Below, piece by piece: positions 6,697-13,463 of a DNA stretch of 14,656 nt. The translations under genes were made by a program, and so were the position numbers. The notes beneath the pieces were generated by a model. It was given only the letters and a program-made list of their open reading frames with translations. It did no database searches and had not been told where the DNA came from. The DNA comes from Comamonadaceae bacterium. GTDB taxonomy: Bacteria > Pseudomonadota > Gammaproteobacteria > Burkholderiales > Burkholderiaceae_C. Every line of letters begins with the position of its first letter. Positions within the stretch are counted from its first letter, which is position 1. The stretch is from NCBI GenBank assembly GCA_947455585.1, contig CANGOY010000020.1, positions 1 to 14,656 on the forward strand, read 5' to 3'.

Positions 6697-6725
6697 TGGA
6701 CGTCATCGGTATTGATGGCCATAAT
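6697..6725 (+). promoter_or_regulatory. Candidate sigma-70 promoter for the mreB-like gene
   Basis: TGGACG (6697-6702, 4/6) and CATAAT (6720-6725, 5/6) with a 17-base spacer. Transcription would start near 6732, giving a leader of about 26 bases that includes the GAGG ribosome-binding site. A promoter is needed here because a strong terminator lies just upstream. Confidence 0.42.
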
Positions 6726-6757
6726 TTCGCGCGACGACTCTTTGACGCGAGGTTATT

Positions 6758-7801
6758 TTGTTTTCCAGATTTACCAAATTCTTTTCCACTGACATTGCCA
6801 TCGATTTAGGCACGGCCAACACGCTCATTTATACAAAAGAGCATGGCATCGTTCTTGATGAGCCCTCCGTGGTCGTGATTAAAAAAGATGGCAAGTTCAA
6901 TGGCAAGACCTCCGTGTTGGCCGTGGGTAATGAAGCCAAAGCCATGTTGGGCCGTGTACCAGCAGGCATTGAGTGCATCCGACCCATGAAAGACGGTGTG
7001 ATTGCCGATTTCACCGTGACCGAGGTGATGCTCAAACACTTCATCAAGCTGGCGCATCCGCACATGCTGTTCAAGCCCAGCCCACGCATTGTGATTTGTG
7101 TGCCTTGCGGCTCTACCCAAGTCGAGCGCCGTGCCATTCGCGAATCTGCCCTTGGTGCTGGCGCGTCTGAGGTGTACCTGATTGAAGAACCTATGGCCGC
7201 AGCCATTGGCGCGGGCCTGCCTGTGACTGAGCCTTGCGGCTCGATGGTGGTGGACATTGGTGGTGGCACGACCGAGGTGGGCATTGTGTCGCTGGGCGGC
7301 ATGGTTTACAAAAACAGCGCGCGGATTGGTGGCGACAAGTTTGACGAAGCCATCGTGAACTACATCCGTCGTAACTTTGGCATGTTGATTGGCGAGCAAA
7401 CGGCTGAACGCATCAAGAAAGAAATTGCCAGCGCATTCCCGACCGGCGAAGTGATGGAAATGGAAATCACGGGGCGTAACCTCAGTCAAGGCGTGCCACA
7501 AAGCTTCACCATCAGCTCCACCGAAATTTTGGAAGCCTTGACGGACACATTGAACAACTTGGTGTCTACCGTGAAGATTGCCTTGGAGCGTACGCCACCA
7601 GAGTTGAGCTCTGACATTGCAGAGCGCGGTGTCATGTTGACGGGCGGTGGCGCTTTGCTGCGTGATTTGGACCGGTTAATTTCTGAAGAAACCGGCTTGC
7701 CCGTGTTAATTGCCGAAGACCCGCTCACTTGCGTGGCGCGTGGCTGTGGCATGGCGCTGGACCAGTTGCACAGTGTCAGCGGCATTTTCACGGCAGATTG
7801 A
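6758..7801 (+). CDS. mreB: MreB-family bacterial actin, probably a second copy outside the mre operon
   Basis: A 347-aa actin-like ATPase, the same length as E. coli MreB. Visible are an N-terminal amphipathic membrane-binding stretch (MFSRFTKFFS), phosphate-1 DLGTANT at 16-22, the catalytic-glutamate region LIEEPMAAAIGAG at 141-153, phosphate-2 DIGGGTTEVG at 166-175 and the adenosine motif TGGGALLRDL at 295-304. MreB filaments under the inner membrane guide side-wall synthesis by the elongasome. The start is TTG 6758-6760, with GAGG five bases upstream; no in-frame ATG gives this N-terminus. Compared with the betaproteobacterial MreB I recall, it differs in the first lobe (YTKEHGIVLD, KKDGKFNGK, KLAHPHMLFKPSPR). 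The next gene is not mreC but an exported protein overlapping by one base. An orphan paralogue is therefore the likelier reading, though this could still be the only mreB. Confidence 0.9.
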   Translation: MFSRFTKFFSTDIAIDLGTANTLIYTKEHGIVLDEPSVVVIKKDGKFNGKTSVLAVGNEAKAMLGRVPAGIECIRPMKDGVIADFTVTEVMLKHFIKLAHPHMLFKPSPRIVICVPCGSTQVERRAIRESALGAGASEVYLIEEPMAAAIGAGLPVTEPCGSMVVDIGGGTTEVGIVSLGGMVYKNSARIGGDKFDEAIVNYIRRNFGMLIGEQTAERIKKEIASAFPTGEVMEMEITGRNLSQGVPQSFTISSTEILEALTDTLNNLVSTVKIALERTPPELSSDIAERGVMLTGGGALLRDLDRLISEETGLPVLIAEDPLTCVARGCGMALDQLHSVSGIFTAD

Positions 7802-8436
7802 TGTCTAAGTTTGTGAATTGGCGGGGTCAACTGGCCCTGGCTGGTTGCTGCGCGGTTGCCGTCTGTGTGTGGTCTAGCGAGGCCTTGGCGCAGCATCACC
7901 GCAAAGACGCGCCAGGTACGCCCAGCGATGTCTCGCGGATGGTGTTCAAAGAAAACACCAAGAACAAAAAAGAGCCCAGCTGCCAGCTCACGCTGATGCA
8001 CGTCTACACCAGCAAGCTCAATCAAAAGCACACGCAGTTTGCATTCACGGGCTCAGTGGTGGCCAAGCGTGAAAAGGGCAAAGACATGGTGCTGACGGTC
8101 GTGGGGCAAAACCACGAACTCACCCCCTCTGGCAAAGGTTTCAAACCTTTCCCGCTGCCACGCATTGAGTTAGGCGTGGAAGACGTCAGTGTGCGCCGCT
8201 TCACCGAGCACAAGTCAAAGTGCAAAAACAGCCATGTCTGCGCCGAATACAAAGACTCTAAAACCCACGAACTACAAACCTGGGTGAGCGACGACAAGCG
8301 TAACTTGAGCCTGTTGTTCCCGCTCATCAACAAGCAGCCCGCCGTTGTGATTGACCTGTCGAAGTTTGGGCCTTCTGGTAAAGCCACTGAACTGCCTTTG
8401 TCTCAGTTCAAGGCCTGCGCTGCCAACTTGCGCTGA
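7801..8436 (+). CDS. Exported four-cysteine protein of unknown function (distantly IalB-like?)
   Basis: A 211-aa protein starting at ATG 7801-7803, which shares a base with the mreB stop (TGATG), so it is translationally coupled to mreB. A signal peptide covers about residues 1-30, with a hydrophobic core from 11 to 24 and cleavage expected after EALA (27-30). The mature part is basic and has four cysteines (61, 141, 147, 206), enough for two disulfides, and is probably periplasmic. The C-terminal layout (C-x5-C-A, then a hydrophobic strand NLSLLFPL and a final LPLSQFKACAANL) loosely resembles the invasion-associated locus B (IalB) family, but I would not name it on that. No membrane anchor is seen beyond the signal. 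Coupling to an MreB suggests an envelope role; that is inference. Confidence 0.75.
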   Translation: MSKFVNWRGQLALAGCCAVAVCVWSSEALAQHHRKDAPGTPSDVSRMVFKENTKNKKEPSCQLTLMHVYTSKLNQKHTQFAFTGSVVAKREKGKDMVLTVVGQNHELTPSGKGFKPFPLPRIELGVEDVSVRRFTEHKSKCKNSHVCAEYKDSKTHELQTWVSDDKRNLSLLFPLINKQPAVVIDLSKFGPSGKATELPLSQFKACAANLR

Positions 8437-8465
8437 CTTTTAAAAAGCTAAAATTTAAAAAAGTC
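8435..8465. terminator. Weak AT-rich inverted repeat between convergent genes
   Basis: GACTTTTAAA (8435-8444) can pair with TTTAAAAAAGTC (8454-8465) apart from two extra A residues. It lies between the convergent ends of the exported-protein gene and the DUF1345 gene, and overlaps both reading frames slightly. With A/T-rich flanks it could work weakly in both directions; evidence is modest. Confidence 0.3.
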
Positions 8466-9135
8466 CAGAAGCGATGTTGATGGTCAACGCCACCACCACG
8501 GTGTTGAAGAAGAACGACAGCACGCTGTGCAGCAGACCCACGCGGCGTTGCGTGCGGCTGGTGAAGCTCACATCGGCAGGTTGACCCGATGTGCCAATCA
8601 CGCAAGCGGCGTATAAAAAATCGCCGTAGTCTGGCGCATGGTCACCTGGAAACTTCAAACCACCTGTTTTGTTGGTGGCTTCTGCCAAGTAATAGTCGTG
8701 TGCGTAATGCAGAGCAAACATGATTTGCGTGAACACCCACGACGAAAAAATCGTCAGTGCAGCTAAACCAATGTGCCAATAACGCTCACTGCCGTGCATG
8801 GTTTTGGCGATGACCAGCTCGGCCACAATGGCTGCCAAACAAGTGATGGCCGATATCACCACCATTGCCAGCAGTACCAAACGGCCATCGTCTTCACGCA
8901 CGGCGCGTTTGCACATGCGTTCGTGCGTGCTGCCAAACATCATGTGAATCGCCAGTCCCAAATACAGCAAGGCGCCCACATTCCAACCCAAGGTCCATTG
9001 CGTGATTTGCGGCCACTGCCATCCAGAGGGAATGGCGGCAACGCTAAGCACACCCATCAAGATGCTGGTCAAAAGCCGAGGGCGCGTCTTGATGGCACTG
9101 ATGAGTGCATGAATTGAAAAAGGATGGTGGGGCAT
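8455..9135 (-). CDS. DUF1345 family integral membrane protein
   Basis: A 226-aa inner-membrane protein, starting at ATG 9135-9133. Hydrophobic helices lie near residues 20-38, 47-68, 85-108, 123-146 and 200-224. The C-terminal half has the family's conserved stretch: GLKFPGDHAPDYGDFLYAA, then TSGQPADVSFTSRTQRR and LLHSVLSFFFNTVVVALTIN, which I recognise as DUF1345. The function of that family is not established. The start lies 8 bases after the ridA stop with no clear Shine-Dalgarno sequence, so translation probably depends on the upstream gene. It is the last gene of the minus-strand run and converges on the exported-protein gene. Confidence 0.85.
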   Translation of the reverse strand: MPHHPFSIHALISAIKTRPRLLTSILMGVLSVAAIPSGWQWPQITQWTLGWNVGALLYLGLAIHMMFGSTHERMCKRAVREDDGRLVLLAMVVISAITCLAAIVAELVIAKTMHGSERYWHIGLAALTIFSSWVFTQIMFALHYAHDYYLAEATNKTGGLKFPGDHAPDYGDFLYAACVIGTSGQPADVSFTSRTQRRVGLLHSVLSFFFNTVVVALTINIASGLF

Positions 9136-9143
9136 GATGGGTT

Positions 9144-9599
9144 TTAAGCCAGCTCGGCAATCAACTCAATTTCCACGCAAGCGCCCAAAGGCAATTGCGC
9201 CACGCCAAACGCGCTGCGTGCGTGCGTGCCTTTGTCGCCAAACACTTGGCCGATGAGTTCGCTGCAACCGTTGGTCACCAAGTGGTGCTCTGTGTAGTCG
9301 GGGCTGGAGTTGACCAAGCTCATCACTTTGACGATGCGCTTGACCTTGTTCAAGTCGCCCACGGCGGCGTGCAAGGTACCCAACAAATCCACAGCCACAG
9401 CGCGTGCGGCTTGTGCGCCTTCTGCAGTTTGCATGGTTTTGCCTAGTTGGCCGGTCCACACCTTGCCGTCTTGTTTGGCGATGTGTCCGCTCAAAAACAC
9501 CAAGTTGCCTGTTTGCACAAAAGGCACATAAGTCGCAGCGGGTAAAGCGACGGGAGGCAGGGTGATGTTCAGGGTTTGGAGTTTGTCGTACACGCTCAT
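9144..9599 (-). CDS. RidA (YjgF/YER057c/UK114) family protein
   Basis: A 151-aa protein. I chose ATG 9599-9597 (MSVYDKLQTLNITLPPV) over an in-frame upstream start at 9626 because AAGGA at 9607-9611 stands 7 bases before it. RidA signatures are VPFVQTGNLVFLSGHI (25-40), ARAVAVDLLGTLHAAVGDL (65-83) with KVKRIVKVM, and the final HARSAFGVAQLPLGACVEIE (126-145). Arg128 matches the arginine that binds the substrate carboxylate in E. coli RidA, and Glu145 the conserved acidic residue, so 2-iminobutanoate/enamine deaminase activity is possible. It is longer than E. coli RidA (128) and belongs to a roughly 150-aa subgroup whose substrates are unsettled; I leave the symbol blank for that reason. Cytosolic, probably trimeric by family. 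Confidence 0.9.
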   Translation of the reverse strand: MSVYDKLQTLNITLPPVALPAATYVPFVQTGNLVFLSGHIAKQDGKVWTGQLGKTMQTAEGAQAARAVAVDLLGTLHAAVGDLNKVKRIVKVMSLVNSSPDYTEHHLVTNGCSELIGQVFGDKGTHARSAFGVAQLPLGACVEIELIAELA

Positions 9600-9625
9600 G
9601 TTGAATTCCTTGTTTGAATCCCGCA

Positions 9626-9654
9626 ATTTTACGAGCGAGTAATGCGCCTTTCAG
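9626..9654 (-). promoter_or_regulatory. Candidate sigma-70 promoter for ridA-DUF1345
   Basis: Minus-strand CTGAAA (9654-9649, 4/6) and TAAAAT (9631-9626, 5/6) with a 17-base spacer, in the gap after the transglutaminase gene. The leader would be about 20 bases. It would let ridA and DUF1345 be expressed apart from the amidoligase cluster upstream. Confidence 0.38.
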
Positions 9655-9670
9655 GTCAAAGCGCTTCGCT

Positions 9671-10714
9671 TTAACTTTGTGATTGGCCTTGCGATTGACT
9701 TTGAGACTGTGTCTGCGACTGCCCTTGTGATTGCGACTGAGATTGTGTTTGTCCAGATGTCGCTGCCAACTCAGAAGCCGGCTGCACCGTCACTGCCACC
9801 TCCAAGGTGTGGCTAGCCCCACCATGAATCACACCACGCACAGGCGACACATCGGCGTAGTCGCGGCCAATGGCCAGAGTCACGTAGTCGATGCCGGGCG
9901 AGCTGAGGCCCCAGCGGTTGTTGGTCGGGTCAAGGTCAAACCATTGACCGTGGGTGGCGAGTGCGCCAGTCTTGACGGTCTCGGCGGCATCGTCTAAGTC
10001 GTTCGGTACATAGACCGACACCCACGCGTGCGAAGCATCGCTGCCTATCAAACGGGTTTGGCCCTCGGCCACTTCGGTCACCAAATAGCCGCTCACATAA
10101 CGTGCCGCCAAACCTTGCGTGCGCAAGCAACCGATGAGGATGTGCGCAAAGTCTTGGCACACGCCTTTGCGGCTTTTGAGGGCTTCGAGCGCAGGCGTGT
10201 TGATGTCGGTGCTGGCCGTCTCGTAGGTGAACTCTTGGTGAATGCGCGTCATCAAATCGCACGCCGCCTCCAACACGGGACGGGCGGGTGTGAAACTGGC
10301 ACGCGCGTATTCTGCAAAGTCTGGGTGCGGCTGCACGTAGGGCGAGGCAAACACGTATTCGGTGGCTGCGTCCCACGCGGCGCCCGAGTGGTACACAAAG
10401 TGCGCGCGCACGTTTTCCCATGCGGGCGTGGTTAAGGCTTGCTCGGGTGGATAGGCGATGAAGTGGGTATCGACTGTGCTCTTGGCTGTGATGCTGAGTG
10501 TGTCGTGCACCACAGGCAACGAGAAGAAAGTGCGGTTGTTGCCAAACACATCCACATGCGTGCTGGTGGCCGCGGGTGTGGGGGTGATGTTCAGCTCGGC
10601 GTGTTGCACGGTTTGTGCGGCATCGCTGCGCGGCAGCAAGTGTGCCATGTGCTGCGCGGTGTTGACCTGTGGCACATAGTGGTACGTGGTGGTGTGGGTG
10701 ATGTATAGCAACAT
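9671..10714 (-). CDS. Transglutaminase-like cysteine peptidase-fold protein with Gln-Ser repeat tail
   Basis: A 347-aa protein starting at ATG 10714-10712, three bases after the stop of the ATP-grasp/alpha-E gene, so clearly in its operon. Residues 1 to about 85 form the bacterial transglutaminase-like N-terminal domain (LLYITHTTTYHY, then HLLPRS). The transglutaminase core at about 150-270 has the triad: Cys186 in KGVCQDFAH, His229 in DASHAWVSVY and Asp262 in WFDLDPTNNR. No signal peptide is seen, so it should act in the cytoplasm. Such enzymes cleave or form amide bonds; beside ATP-grasp and amidoligase domains they are predicted to process or transfer a peptide-like product. The last 26 residues (322-347) are almost only Gln and Ser in a 12-residue unit repeated twice, which is unusual for the family. 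Confidence 0.92.
   Translation of the reverse strand: MLLYITHTTTYHYVPQVNTAQHMAHLLPRSDAAQTVQHAELNITPTPAATSTHVDVFGNNRTFFSLPVVHDTLSITAKSTVDTHFIAYPPEQALTTPAWENVRAHFVYHSGAAWDAATEYVFASPYVQPHPDFAEYARASFTPARPVLEAACDLMTRIHQEFTYETASTDINTPALEALKSRKGVCQDFAHILIGCLRTQGLAARYVSGYLVTEVAEGQTRLIGSDASHAWVSVYVPNDLDDAAETVKTGALATHGQWFDLDPTNNRWGLSSPGIDYVTLAIGRDYADVSPVRGVIHGGASHTLEVAVTVQPASELAATSGQTQSQSQSQGQSQTQSQSQSQGQSQS
9680..9751 (-). repeat. Two tandem 36-bp units coding QTQSQSQSQGQS
   Basis: Codons 322-333 (9716-9751) and 334-345 (9680-9715) of the transglutaminase gene encode the same 12 residues. The two DNA copies differ at 10 of 36 positions by my count, and every difference is synonymous. Two further codons (Gln, Ser) and the stop follow. 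Confidence 0.9.
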
Positions 10715-10717
10715 GGC

Positions 10718-13432
10718 TTAGGCCCCCACGCTGTCGGCGTCGTCGGTGTGGCTGAAGTAGTGGGCCGTGATGGCGTCCGACACTTGCCACGCTGCTTGCA
10801 TGCACTCGGTCAGGCAAGCACGCAGGTTGGGGTGGTGGCCAGCGTCGTTGGCGCCGCAGAGCTGTTCTAAATCGGTGTTTTTCAAAGTGGGTACCAAGCG
10901 GGCCAGTGCATCGGGTTCGCCCATCGGCGTTTTGGCCAACTTCGACAAACGTCCGCGCAGCGCACGCGCAACCCAAGCCAGCGAGCGTGGGTTGTCGTTG
11001 TCTTGTACCAGCAGCTCAATCAGTGGGGCTAGTTCGCGGCTTTGTTGGTACTGCGCTTGGAAGGTGATGGTGCTGTCAAACAAGGACAACAACGCCGCAT
11101 AGTGCGAGCTGTTTTCGTCTGCGCTGTGCGCTTCGTCAGGCGCACTTTCAAACGCGCCCACTTCCACCGCCAAGTCGAGGGCTGACGACAAAAAGCCCAA
11201 GCGTTCCACATGGCGGCCGATGCTCAGAAGTTGCCAACCGTCATCGCGTGTCATACGGTCGGTTTGTGCGCCGGTGATGGCGGCGAGTGCTGAGCTGGCA
11301 GCATCGAGTGCTTGCAGGGCTTGCACCGCAGAGAACTCGCGTTGCGAACCTGACAGTGCGCAGTCGGCGCTGAACTGGTCCACACAATGCACGATGGCGT
11401 TCCAATGCTCGGGCGACAAACGTTCGCGCAGCGACGAAGCAGCCTGGTGTAAGGCACGCAAGTTGTAGCCCACGCTGGTGCTGTGGTCGTCTTGGTCCAA
11501 GCAGGCGATGAGTGTGCGTTCAAACACGCGGCGGCGTGCACCCATGCTGGGGGTGCTGGTGGCTTTGTCGTCAGTGGCAGCGTGCGCTGATGGCACACCA
11601 GCAGGTACCAAACCTTGGCGTTGGGTGAGCAATTGCAACCACGCCCACAGGCTGCGCGAGGCAGGGTCTTCGCCGTTCAGGGCTTCGATGCACAGGCGCA
11701 CCAAGCGCACCATGTTTTCGCTGCGCTCGGTGTAGCGTCCGAGCCAATACAAGTTTTCTGCGGCGCGGCTGGTGACCATGCGCTCGCGGTGTTTGAAGTT
11801 GGCCGCTAAGTTGTACTTGGGCAGCAAGCTGCTGCGGTCTACGTCGGCTTCGGTTTGTACCCACACATCGGCACTGCTGCCGCCGCGCTGCATGGATGCA
11901 ATAGGCGCATTGGGTGCTGCAATGCGGGCCAAGCCGCCGGGCAATACGCGCCATGAATCTGAGCCATCACCTACGCCATTGCGTAGAGCAAACACGCGCA
12001 GCATGACCGAGCGTTGCACCACGCCCTCGTTGGCGTTTTTCCAAGTGGGCATTTGCGACAACGGCGTGTAGGCCTGCAAGGTGTAGCGGTCGGGTTGGCG
12101 CGTGATGCGGCCCACCCATTCGTCGCGTTGCGCTTGGGTGAGTGTGCGGCCCAGCACCGCATCAAACGTGCCGTGGGTGGCAGAGCCCGAGTAGGTGGGC
12201 TTGATGGCCATGTGTTCGAGTTGCGGCAGTACCGAGGCCAAGGCTGCGCGTTCGCCACACCACCAACTGTCGAGGGCGGGCAACTGCAACTCTTCGCCCA
12301 GCAGCTGCTCACTGAGCGCAGGCATGAAACCCAACAAAGCGGGGGACTCTAAAAACGCAGAGCCCGGCGCATTGGCCACCACCACATTGCCCGCACGCAC
12401 GGCTTGTAACAAACCGGGGATGCCCAAGGTGGAGTCAGCGCGCAATTCAAGCGGGTCTAAAAACTCATCGTCCAAACGCTTGAGCAACACATGCACGGGC
12501 TCTAAGCCACGCAGGGTGCGCAGGTACACGCGTTCGTCGCGCACGGTCAGGTCATGGCCTTCGACCAGTGTGAGGCCTAAGTAGCGGGCGAGGTAGGCGT
12601 GCTCGAAATAGGTTTCGTTGTAAGGGCCGGGCGTGAGCAAAGCCACGTGTGCATCGGCGCCTTCAGGGCTGTGCGCCTTGAGTGACTCCACCCACACGCG
12701 GTAGGTGGCGGCCAAGCGCTGGATGTTCATGGCCTCAAACGCTTGCGGGAATTGGCGCGAAATCAGCAAGCGGTTTTCTAGTAAATAGCCCAAGCCAGAA
12801 GGTGCTTGCGTGCGTTGCGACACCACGGCCCAGTTGCCGTCTGGCCCGCGCGCCAAGTCAAACGCGGCAATGTGCAAATGCGTGCCGCCCACAGGGGCCA
12901 CGCCGTGCATGGCACGCAAGTAGCCGGGGTGACCCTGCACCAGGGCGGGCGGAATCATGGCTTCGCGAATCAGCTGCTGCGGGCCATACACATCGCCCAT
13001 CACGCGCTCTAGCAAACGGGCACGTTGCTTCACGCCCACTTCAATCTGCTGCCAGCTGTCGGGCGTGAGGATGAGAGGGAACAGGTCCAAAGCCCAAGGC
13101 CGCTGCGGACCACCTTGGCTGGCGTACACGTTGTAGGTGATGCCATTGTCGCGGACTTGGCGCGCGAGGGTTTGGGTGCGACGGTCGAGGTCGTCTAGGC
13201 CGGTGCTGCCGAGCTGGTCAAAAAAGGTTTGCCAGGCGGGGCTTAAATCGGGTTCTGCATCTGGCGCAGGCGTAGTTTCTGGCTCGGCCATTGGCTGCAC
13301 AAGCATTGGCGAACACTTGCCTTGCAGCTCGTCAAAGTGCCCGCTGTCGGCGGGATGCGCGAGGCCCTTCACCACGTCCAGCAAACGCGGTGTAGCAACA
13401 GACTTAGAGGGAGATGAGGAAGGCTTTTGCAC
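10718..13432 (-). CDS. Fused circularly permuted ATP-grasp / alpha-E domain protein
   Basis: A 904-aa protein combining two families often encoded by separate genes. Residues 65 to about 545 are a circularly permuted ATP-grasp ligase (DUF404/407 type), with NGITYNVYA (96-104), LTPGPYNETYFEHAYLARYL (266-285), LLKRLDDEFLDPLELR (316-331), NAPGSAFLESPALLGF (354-369) and SWWCGE (389-394). Residues 552 to about 895 are the helical alpha-E domain (DUF403), beginning MVTSRAAENLYWLGRYTERS and interrupted near 640-660 by a low-complexity Ala/Ser/Thr linker. ATP-grasp enzymes join a carboxylate to an amine through an acyl phosphate; the true substrate here is unknown. The start is GTG 13432-13430, the first in-frame start after a TGA, without a clear ribosome-binding site; ATG at codon 43 or 48 is possible because the first 60 residues look unconserved. 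Confidence 0.92.
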   Translation of the reverse strand: MQKPSSSPSKSVATPRLLDVVKGLAHPADSGHFDELQGKCSPMLVQPMAEPETTPAPDAEPDLSPAWQTFFDQLGSTGLDDLDRRTQTLARQVRDNGITYNVYASQGGPQRPWALDLFPLILTPDSWQQIEVGVKQRARLLERVMGDVYGPQQLIREAMIPPALVQGHPGYLRAMHGVAPVGGTHLHIAAFDLARGPDGNWAVVSQRTQAPSGLGYLLENRLLISRQFPQAFEAMNIQRLAATYRVWVESLKAHSPEGADAHVALLTPGPYNETYFEHAYLARYLGLTLVEGHDLTVRDERVYLRTLRGLEPVHVLLKRLDDEFLDPLELRADSTLGIPGLLQAVRAGNVVVANAPGSAFLESPALLGFMPALSEQLLGEELQLPALDSWWCGERAALASVLPQLEHMAIKPTYSGSATHGTFDAVLGRTLTQAQRDEWVGRITRQPDRYTLQAYTPLSQMPTWKNANEGVVQRSVMLRVFALRNGVGDGSDSWRVLPGGLARIAAPNAPIASMQRGGSSADVWVQTEADVDRSSLLPKYNLAANFKHRERMVTSRAAENLYWLGRYTERSENMVRLVRLCIEALNGEDPASRSLWAWLQLLTQRQGLVPAGVPSAHAATDDKATSTPSMGARRRVFERTLIACLDQDDHSTSVGYNLRALHQAASSLRERLSPEHWNAIVHCVDQFSADCALSGSQREFSAVQALQALDAASSALAAITGAQTDRMTRDDGWQLLSIGRHVERLGFLSSALDLAVEVGAFESAPDEAHSADENSSHYAALLSLFDSTITFQAQYQQSRELAPLIELLVQDNDNPRSLAWVARALRGRLSKLAKTPMGEPDALARLVPTLKNTDLEQLCGANDAGHHPNLRACLTECMQAAWQVSDAITAHYFSHTDDADSVGA

Positions 13433-13463
13433 AGTGCTTGCATTGTCTCACCGCCTTAGAGAA

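Noticed and set aside
6806..7501. Open frame of about 230 codons antisense to mreB
   Set aside because: It lies fully inside a conserved actin gene, its composition is His/Ala/Asn-rich and it has no family resemblance.
7843..7848. LAGC lipobox-like motif in the signal peptide of the exported four-cysteine protein
   Set aside because: The hydrophobic stretch before Cys16 is only about five residues and the hydrophobic core continues after it, so signal peptidase I cleavage after EALA at residue 30 fits better.
9658..9672. AAAGCG-CTT-CGCTTT hairpin at the end of the transglutaminase gene
   Set aside because: No T-run follows on the minus strand (the next bases are GACCTGAAAGG), so it is not a convincing Rho-independent terminator.
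9674..9751. Short tandem repeats considered as a CRISPR or VNTR array
   Set aside because: The repeat is in frame, has no spacers and the copies differ only at synonymous positions; it is coding sequence for a Gln-Ser tail.
9936..10976. 346-codon open frame on the minus strand, out of frame with the transglutaminase and ATP-grasp genes
   Set aside because: It spans the junction of two well-supported genes in another frame and is extremely rich in Arg, His and Cys, typical of a spurious frame.
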